Below are positions 22,071 through 25,772 of a DNA stretch of 25,772 nt, piece by piece. The notes under the pieces are model-generated. The model was not told the DNA's origin. It worked only from the letters and a program-made list of their open reading frames with translations, and made no database searches. Numbering within the stretch: the first letter of the stretch is position 1; every line of letters begins with the position of its first letter. The stretch comes from a virus. Made by a program: the position numbers and the translations under genes. The stretch lies in the IMG/VR virus record IMGVR_UViG_3300013138_000041, positions 1-25,772 of that record. The stretch is one strand, 5' to 3'.

Positions 22071-22204
22071 ATTTCCTTTTCCTTCGCCGGCCTGCACATC
22101 GTACATAGTCCGTTATGGTTATGGTGCCGGCAAATTGGCGCGCCGCACTTGGAGCAGTACCGAACGCGCCTTTTTCCGCACCGCGCCACGGTGGTGCACT
22201 TCAC
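22055..22204 (-). CDS. 49-aa zinc-finger protein, GTG start
   Basis: The GTG at 22204 overlaps the previous stop as GTGA, and the end overlaps the methyltransferase start by 16 bases. The peptide starts VKCTTVARCGKRRVRYCSKC and goes on GAPICRHHNHNGLCTMCRPAK: eight cysteines and several histidines, a likely two-zinc knuckle. Basic residues suggest nucleic-acid contact. A longer upstream-starting frame would overlap the previous gene and has no ribosome site. Confidence 0.72.
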   Translation of the reverse strand: MKCTTVARCGKRRVRYCSKCGAPICRHHNHNGLCTMCRPAKEKEICHLK

Positions 22205-22386
22205 GAAGCCAGGCCGCCGTGCGGCTTGACCGCCTGCCCGGTTCGTTCCTTCTCGATTGCCGCCTTGCAATCCTTGCATACGCGGTACACGCGGTAGCCG
22301 CGCACCCCAGTGCACAGCATGGGCACCAGGACATTGACCCTCTTTTGGCACCTTTCGCAGGCCGTTGGAGCCTTATTCGTTGGCAT
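22201..22386 (-). CDS. 61-aa zinc-ribbon protein
   Basis: ATG at 22386 after GGGGGG-type ribosome site and a 14-base overlap with the upstream gene. MPTNKAPTACERCQKRVNVL has the first CxxC (Cys10, Cys13), and VYRVCKDCKAAIEKERTGQA has the second. A small treble-clef or ribbon finger is likely. It ends in a GTGA with the next zinc-finger gene, so the two small proteins are translated together. Confidence 0.78.
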   Translation of the reverse strand: MPTNKAPTACERCQKRVNVLVPMLCTGVRGYRVYRVCKDCKAAIEKERTGQAVKPHGGLAS

Positions 22387-22621
22387 TCGACCCCCCTTCG
22401 ACCGCTTCCGGGAGCGCCTTTTCAGCAATCAACCCGGGGATGAACGGCTGGTTGGGCACCACGCTGACCTCCACTTTCCCGGCATCTTTTTCCACGAACA
22501 ACGCCAGCCGGGAGGCTGCTTCCAGGTTGTCTTCGTTGAGCGGCAGGCTGAACGAGATCCTGATCTCGCCCGCCGCGATGTCGGCTTTGACCGACTTGAC
22601 CTTCGCATTCGGAAAGTTCAT
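22373..22621 (-). CDS. Small hypothetical protein, 82 aa
   Basis: ATG at 22621 behind GAGGAGG. Begins MNFPNAKVKSVKADIAAGEI, has RISFSLPLNEDNLEAASRLA and ends VEVSVVPNQPFIPGLIAEKA plus a polar tail. Beta-alpha-beta pattern, with the phrase IRISFSLPLNEDNLEAA seen in small phage or ICE proteins next to DNA metabolism genes. No confident family. Confidence 0.75.
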   Translation of the reverse strand: MNFPNAKVKSVKADIAAGEIRISFSLPLNEDNLEAASRLALFVEKDAGKVEVSVVPNQPFIPGLIAEKALPEAVEGGSNANE

Positions 22622-22631
22622 GCCTGCCTCC

Positions 22632-23021
22632 TCAACCCAGCAGCGCCGGTTGGACCGCATCCCCGAACCGGCGGATCGCCGCGGCTTTCATGGCGCTCTC
22701 GGTCTCGAGCATGTCGATCGCCTTGGGATGCAGTTCACGCTGGCAGAATTCGTCGAACTCGGTCAGAGAACCGGCCATGTAATACCCGCCATCGTTCCCG
22801 GGAGCGGAACAGATCAATTCCCCTTTCCGCCGCAGGCCGTGGATCGCCCGCCGCACCTGGCGCTCGTTCACGTCCAGGCCTTCGCCCTGCACCAGGGAGA
22901 GCACCACGTCCCGCCCGAGCGCCTTCGCACGCCCCTGGGCTTCGGCCAGCACCGCCAGCACGACCGCCTCCAGCCCTTCGGGCATGCTCCTGATCATCCG
23001 CTCATATTTCTCTGTGCTCAT
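22632..23021 (-). CDS. Winged-helix DNA-binding protein
   Basis: A 129-aa protein with ATG at 23021 behind AAAGGAG. The region VNERQVRRAIHGLRRKGELI (about 51-70) followed by APGNDGGYYMAGSLTEFDEF is a clear recognition helix and wing, like small winged-helix phage regulators that read GGYYL-type wings. The C-terminus (IDMLETESAMKAAAIRRFG) is helical, perhaps for dimerisation. It could control the early operon; the operator is not visible. Confidence 0.82.
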   Translation of the reverse strand: MSTEKYERMIRSMPEGLEAVVLAVLAEAQGRAKALGRDVVLSLVQGEGLDVNERQVRRAIHGLRRKGELICSAPGNDGGYYMAGSLTEFDEFCQRELHPKAIDMLETESAMKAAAIRRFGDAVQPALLG

Positions 23022-23033
23022 CCGGCGCTCCTT

Positions 23034-23579
23034 TCAGGGCAGGAATACGAAACGGATCACCGCGTTCATGAAGTCATCCAGGATCTGCGTGCAGGGGAAC
23101 CTGGCCCGCCCGAGCAGGTAGTTGACGAAGTCGGTGAAGGTGGGGTACTGGTTGACCTTGAAAACGGTCACTTCCTCGATGTAGCCGGACGTGCTCCGGC
23201 GGTCCTTGACGATCAGATCAAAAAAGTCGGTCTCGGTCACTTTGCACAGCACGTGCACGCGCCCGGATCCGGCTTCGATGAAATACTGCAGGTCGTTCGG
23301 CCCCTGGAAGCAATTGCGCACGTCCCCATGCCGCGAGCCGTGGGCCGTGCGCACCAGGATCTGCGTCTCTTCCCCGACGGCGATCGTAATGACCTGGTCG
23401 AACCCTGCGTCGTAATCAGGGTTTTCCAGCGCCAGCATCTCCGCACCCGCCGGGGCTGTGTTCCCGGCGTTCAGCGGGACCGGCGCCAGGCTCAGCAGGG
23501 CGACCGTCACCCAGACGACCAGGGCAGCCATTAGTAGCAGCGGCAGGCTCGAGCGCGGATTCGCCAGCGCGCCGATCAT
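23034..23579 (-). CDS. Membrane-anchored hypothetical protein, 181 aa
   Basis: ATG at 23579 overlaps the previous stop (ATGA). An N-terminal transmembrane segment or uncleaved signal anchor (LPLLLMAALVVWVTVALLSL, about 12-31) is followed by a soluble part with ITIAVGEETQILVRTAHGSRH, DLIVKDRRSTSGYIEEVTVF and a C-terminal ILDDFMNAVIRFVFLP. Topology would put the C-terminal domain outside the cytoplasm. No family recognised. Confidence 0.75.
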   Translation of the reverse strand: MIGALANPRSSLPLLLMAALVVWVTVALLSLAPVPLNAGNTAPAGAEMLALENPDYDAGFDQVITIAVGEETQILVRTAHGSRHGDVRNCFQGPNDLQYFIEAGSGRVHVLCKVTETDFFDLIVKDRRSTSGYIEEVTVFKVNQYPTFTDFVNYLLGRARFPCTQILDDFMNAVIRFVFLP

Positions 23580-23848
23580 GAGCCGCCGCCTTTCGAGAGC
23601 AGGTCCACCAGGGCGGCCTTCATCTCCTCCCGGGCATCCTGCTCCAGGTGCGGGTTCATGTTCTGGAACATCTGGACGATATCCCGCATTACGGAGGGTA
23701 CATCCTGCAGTTCGACAAGTGACATTTTTGACCGGAAGGGCACGCCTAAGGGGATATCAAATACCAGGCTGAATATCAGTTCCTTGATCAATTCACGCGC
23801 GTTGTTAACTGCGGTGATCCTTCGACTTAGCTCATCAAACTCTGCCAT
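23576..23848 (-). CDS. Small helical protein, 90 aa
   Basis: ATG at 23848 behind GGAGGCAAGTG. Starts MAEFDELSRRITAVNNAREL, then IKELIFSLVFDIPLGVPFRS and VPSVMRDIVQMFQNMNPHLE, and ends VDLLSKGGGS. Predicted mostly alpha with amphipathic helices. It precedes the membrane protein by an ATGA overlap. Function unknown. Confidence 0.75.
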   Translation of the reverse strand: MAEFDELSRRITAVNNARELIKELIFSLVFDIPLGVPFRSKMSLVELQDVPSVMRDIVQMFQNMNPHLEQDAREEMKAALVDLLSKGGGS

Positions 23849-24110
23849 CACTTGCCTCCATCCTGGCCGTGTTCCGGCCGATCTCATCCAGGCGGTTCAC
23901 GCCGTCTTCCATGTCCGAAAGGTCCAGCGCTGCCTGGGCAACCAGGGCACGCACCGCCGGGCTGGTGCTCTCCTGCAGGATGCGCCGCAAGGCCATGCGC
24001 AGGCTGCCGCCCGCCTGGCGCAGCCGCGCCACCTGGGCATGGTATTCGTACTTACCCACCTGCGCCGGGGTGCCCATTGTCCTGTCCTGGCCTGAGTATT
24101 CTTTCGCCAT
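23835..24110 (-). CDS. Small helical protein, 91 aa
   Basis: Two starts are possible: ATG at 24110 (long overlap with the upstream gene) or ATG at 24077 with a weak AGGA. The protein reads MAKEYSGQDRTMGTPAQVGK, then HAQVARLRQAGGSLRMALRR and AALDLSDMEDGVNRLDEIGR: predominantly amphipathic helix, similar in style to the following gene. It overlaps that gene's start by 14 bases. No family recognised. Confidence 0.7.
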   Translation of the reverse strand: MAKEYSGQDRTMGTPAQVGKYEYHAQVARLRQAGGSLRMALRRILQESTSPAVRALVAQAALDLSDMEDGVNRLDEIGRNTARMEASDGRV

Positions 24111-24474
24111 CGGTGATCAGGTTGTTGAAATCGCTCGCCTTCACGACGAAGCCCTTGCTGATCATGCCCTGCTCGATCTTGCGCGCCAGCCTCTCGGCCG
24201 CGATCACCCGCTGGTAGTATTCGAGCGCCATCGGCACAGCCGCCACCAGGAAGCACACCACGAGCACGCCCACCACTGCATAGCCCACCACCAGCCCGGC
24301 GATGCCCAGCACGCCTCCCACTCCCAACGCCACCAGGCCGAAGGTCTGGCCCTCCGGACCGTTGCGGGTCAGGTAGCGGGTGAGCACCGCCATGCCGATC
24401 GCAAAGAGCAGGACGAGAGCCAAAACCAGGCCAATTGCCTGCCAATCGATCGCCATTGCTGGATTCGTGGTCAT
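24052..24474 (-). CDS. Multi-span membrane protein, 140 aa
   Basis: ATG at 24474, 7 bases after the DUF1737-like gene stop. Two to three hydrophobic stretches are clear: IGLVLALVLLFAIGMAVLTR near 15-34, then GLVALGVGGVLGIAGLVVGY and VGVLVVCFLVAAVPMALEYY. The C-terminal 50 residues are soluble (ERLARKIEQGMISKGFVVKA). Holin-like in size, but the long cytoplasmic tail and its place in the early region argue against a simple holin. Confidence 0.75.
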   Translation of the reverse strand: MTTNPAMAIDWQAIGLVLALVLLFAIGMAVLTRYLTRNGPEGQTFGLVALGVGGVLGIAGLVVGYAVVGVLVVCFLVAAVPMALEYYQRVIAAERLARKIEQGMISKGFVVKASDFNNLITDGERILRPGQDNGHPGAGG

Positions 24475-24481
24475 GGCTCTG

Positions 24482-24883
24482 TTATCCTTTGAGGGCAGGA
24501 AGATCTGCAGAAAGGTTGGCTTGTGAATGGACCGGGCAGTCTGGAGCGTCCCCCGCCTGGAACTGGCACGTACAGCGCACCTCGCCCAGCCCTGGCCAGG
24601 GCCTGGAGGCCGGAAGCGGTGTCCCTTTGGCGGTCTCGACCGCTCCTGGAAGAGAGAACGGGAACTCGCCCCCGGTCTGCAGGATTCCATGGATCTCAGC
24701 CCGCGGCGGGTCGTACTTCACCAGCGCCTGGCAAAACACGACATCCAGGCAGCCCGGAAGTGCGCTGGTGCAGGCAACGCTTGGGGTGCCGTACAACTCC
24801 CAGCCATCTGTCAGTTGGCTGGTAACCCGGTCGTTAAATTGGTCGGGGTCACCATCACTAATCAGTCGGTATTGGATGCTCAT
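24482..24883 (-). CDS. DUF1737-like protein with C-terminal Cys/His motif
   Basis: A 133-aa protein. Residues 1-37 (MSIQYRLISDGDPDQFNDRV, then GWELYGTPSV) match the short DUF1737 domain, a small beta/alpha unit of unknown function that ends in GWxxxG. The C-terminal part has RCTCQFQAG, then DCPVHSQ with Cys103, Cys105, Cys114 and His117, possibly a metal site. The linker is Pro/Gly-rich. It lies 6 bases after the repeat-containing membrane gene. Confidence 0.72.
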   Translation of the reverse strand: MSIQYRLISDGDPDQFNDRVTSQLTDGWELYGTPSVACTSALPGCLDVVFCQALVKYDPPRAEIHGILQTGGEFPFSLPGAVETAKGTPLPASRPWPGLGEVRCTCQFQAGDAPDCPVHSQANLSADLPALKG

Positions 24884-24889
24884 CGCCGC

Positions 24890-25207
24890 CTACTTTCCGA
24901 TCCGACCGGTGGACTGGTTGGACGCCGGCACAGGCGCGCCGATCAGCAGGCCGGCATCCTGGTTGACCGCCCGCAGGTGCAGGCTGACCCCCACCGGCCC
25001 GACTGCCTGGTTGGCCGCCGGGAAGACCCACACCCCGCTCGAGGCGCGGATCGGGCCCACTGCCTGGTTGGCCGCCAGCGGGCTTTGCCCGAGGGCGTCC
25101 TGCACCAGGGTCACGGCGACCACCAGGATGAGGATCACGATCGCCGCGAACAGGATGTAATCCACCACACGTCCAGCCTTGCGCAAAAATTCAGCGTTCT
25201 TCTTCAT
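24890..25207 (-). CDS. Membrane protein with four NQxxG repeats
   Basis: A 105-aa protein; the ATG at 25207 follows GAAGGAGG, and longer upstream starts have no site. MKKNAEFLRKAGRVVDYILF begins a single transmembrane segment (FAAIVILILVVAVTLV, about 20-35). The outer part has four NQ motifs: NQAVGPI (47), NQAVGPV (66), NQDAGLL (82) and NQSTGRI (97), spaced 15 to 19 residues. No family recognised; an anchored repeat protein exposed to the outside is inferred from the Lys/Arg-rich N-terminus. Confidence 0.75.
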   Translation of the reverse strand: MKKNAEFLRKAGRVVDYILFAAIVILILVVAVTLVQDALGQSPLAANQAVGPIRASSGVWVFPAANQAVGPVGVSLHLRAVNQDAGLLIGAPVPASNQSTGRIGK

Positions 25208-25310
25208 GACTGCCTCCTTCGTTCGATACCCGATCCGCCTCCCGGCTCTCCAGCCAAGCCAGCACATCGGCCAGGAACCGCCCCACACGCTCAGGGTCCG
25301 GTTCGTTCAC
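25191..25310 (-). CDS. 39-aa acidic microgene, GTG start
   Basis: The GTG at 25310 overlaps the stop of the 31-aa membrane microgene (GTGA). It reads VNEPDPERVGRFLADVLAWL then ESREADRVSNEGGSHEEER: an amphipathic helix with a charged end. The next gene's ribosome site and start lie within its last codons. A longer in-frame start at 25397 would double the length but would read through sequence that serves the membrane microgene in another frame. Confidence 0.55.
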   Translation of the reverse strand: MNEPDPERVGRFLADVLAWLESREADRVSNEGGSHEEER

Positions 25311-25402
25311 CGGCGCCGCCGGCCGGACAGGTTCACCCGCCAGTCCAGATACAACGCCAGCATTGCCAATAGGGTTACCAGGATCGCTTCGCTCCATGTC
25401 AT
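25307..25402 (-). CDS. 31-aa membrane microprotein
   Basis: The ATG at 25402 overlaps the winged-helix gene stop (ATGA), and the stop overlaps the next GTG. Sequence MTWSEAILVTLLAMLALYLD is a transmembrane segment followed by WRVNLSGRRRR, a positive tail. Overlaps at both ends, hydrophobic then basic architecture and codon use support a real gene. Function unknown. Confidence 0.6.
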   Translation of the reverse strand: MTWSEAILVTLLAMLALYLDWRVNLSGRRRR

Positions 25403-25674
25403 CGCTCCTCCTTATGCGTCCACTTACCGCCCGGGATCTCGATGCGCGCCGCCAGGCGCACCCCGCTATCGCTGGTTGGGATGTGGATCAACTGTTCCAG
25501 TACAAGGGTGTTCAGGTGGTACCGCACCACGCTGGTGGATGAGATCCCGCAGCCCTCCCCTATTTCCCGCACGCTCGGGCTGTTGCCATCGTGGGCTGCC
25601 TTGTAGCCGATGATGAAATCGAGCACGCGCCCGGCGGTGTCGCCCAGCCAGGGATGAAGGGTTCTTGTGCTCAT
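25399..25674 (-). CDS. LexA-type winged-helix regulator (DNA-binding domain only)
   Basis: A 91-aa protein whose ATG at 25674 overlaps the preceding stop (ATGA). AGRVLDFIIGYKAAHDGNSP followed by SVREIGEGCGISSTSVVRYH (about 34-53) and LNTLVLEQLIHIP is the LexA N-terminal domain pattern, including SPSVREIG and the recognition helix SSTSVVRYHL. The LexA peptidase domain is absent, so it cannot self-cleave. Such stand-alone domains are usually phage transcriptional regulators. Confidence 0.88.
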   Translation of the reverse strand: MSTRTLHPWLGDTAGRVLDFIIGYKAAHDGNSPSVREIGEGCGISSTSVVRYHLNTLVLEQLIHIPTSDSGVRLAARIEIPGGKWTHKEER

Positions 25675-25772
25675 GCCGGCTGCTCCCCGGCGGCCGCCAG
25701 GACAGGCTTGCCGTCCTGGTTGACCGCCAACTCCACCCCGCGCGGCGTGGTCATCTCAAAGTATTCCAGTAC
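25671..25772 (-). CDS. Partial CDS, C-terminal 33 residues
   Basis: The right edge cuts a minus-strand gene whose last residues are VLEYFEMTTPRGVELAVNQD then GKPVLAAAGEQPA, ending in TGA that overlaps the next ATG (ATGA). Too short to assign; it has the phrase VNQDGKPV, close to the NQ motifs of the membrane repeat protein. Confidence 0.7.
   Translation of the reverse strand, partial: VLEYFEMTTPRGVELAVNQDGKPVLAAAGEQPA

Noticed and set aside
23034-23579. 181-aa membrane-anchored protein as a spanin or endolysin
   Set aside because: No lipobox, no coiled-coil spanin pattern and no cell-wall hydrolase motif were found.
25191-25397. 68-aa gene starting at ATG 25397
   Set aside because: It lacks a ribosome site, and its first 29 codons overlap a better-supported membrane microgene; the GTG at 25310 is tightly coupled. 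It cannot be fully excluded.
25399-25674. Full LexA SOS repressor
   Set aside because: Only the DNA-binding domain is present at 91 aa; no Ala-Gly cleavage site or Ser/Lys peptidase part follows.

Overview
This window is a fragment of a tailed double-stranded DNA phage or prophage with siphovirus-type morphogenesis genes (HK97-like head; long tail implied by a tape measure, a tail tube protein and a G/GT chaperone pair). Every gene I can support lies on the minus strand, so the genome reads from the right end (25772) to the left end (1). No bacterial housekeeping gene, integrase, tRNA or rRNA was seen. The DNA is GC-rich, most starts have a good AGGAG-type ribosome binding site, and neighbours are packed with ATGA, GTGA or TGATG start/stop overlaps. 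The host is therefore a bacterium with a normal Shine-Dalgarno system, but I cannot name it from this sequence.

Right part (about 25772-15676), early and accessory genes: a LexA-type winged-helix protein; a group of small membrane proteins (31, 105, 140 and 181 aa); two short acidic or helical proteins; a second winged-helix protein; two small zinc-finger proteins; a beta-class DNA adenine/cytosine-N4 methyltransferase of AT-richer composition; a 614-aa ParB-like protein with a cysteine cluster and a very acidic tail; a run of small unknown proteins; a basic HTH protein; several microgenes (19, 34 frameshifted, 39 aa); and an HNH endonuclease next to the packaging genes.

Middle part (15675-11964), DNA packaging: three imperfect 27-bp direct repeats lie just upstream of the P27-type small terminase gene, where a cos/pac recognition site would be expected. 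The large terminase gene is interrupted by a 341-aa intein with a LAGLIDADG endonuclease. It starts with proline instead of a nucleophile and carries the Trp/Cys/Thr residues that define class 3 inteins.

Left part (11963-1), virion genes: a near-consensus sigma70 promoter at 11938-11967 is followed by a hairpin leader, a small membrane protein, portal, prohead protease, major capsid protein, two small head-associated proteins, a GH25 muramidase in the middle of the head genes, head-tail connector, HK97 gp10-like protein, tail terminator candidate, tail tube, tail assembly chaperone G and its -1 frameshift product GT (slippery run of seven A), and a tape measure protein that runs off the left edge.

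Most notable for a second look: the class 3 intein in terL, the 27-bp iterons before terS, the chain of overlapping microgenes around 16.0-16.6 kb and 25.2-25.4 kb (one apparently broken by a single base), and the muramidase placed among capsid genes.
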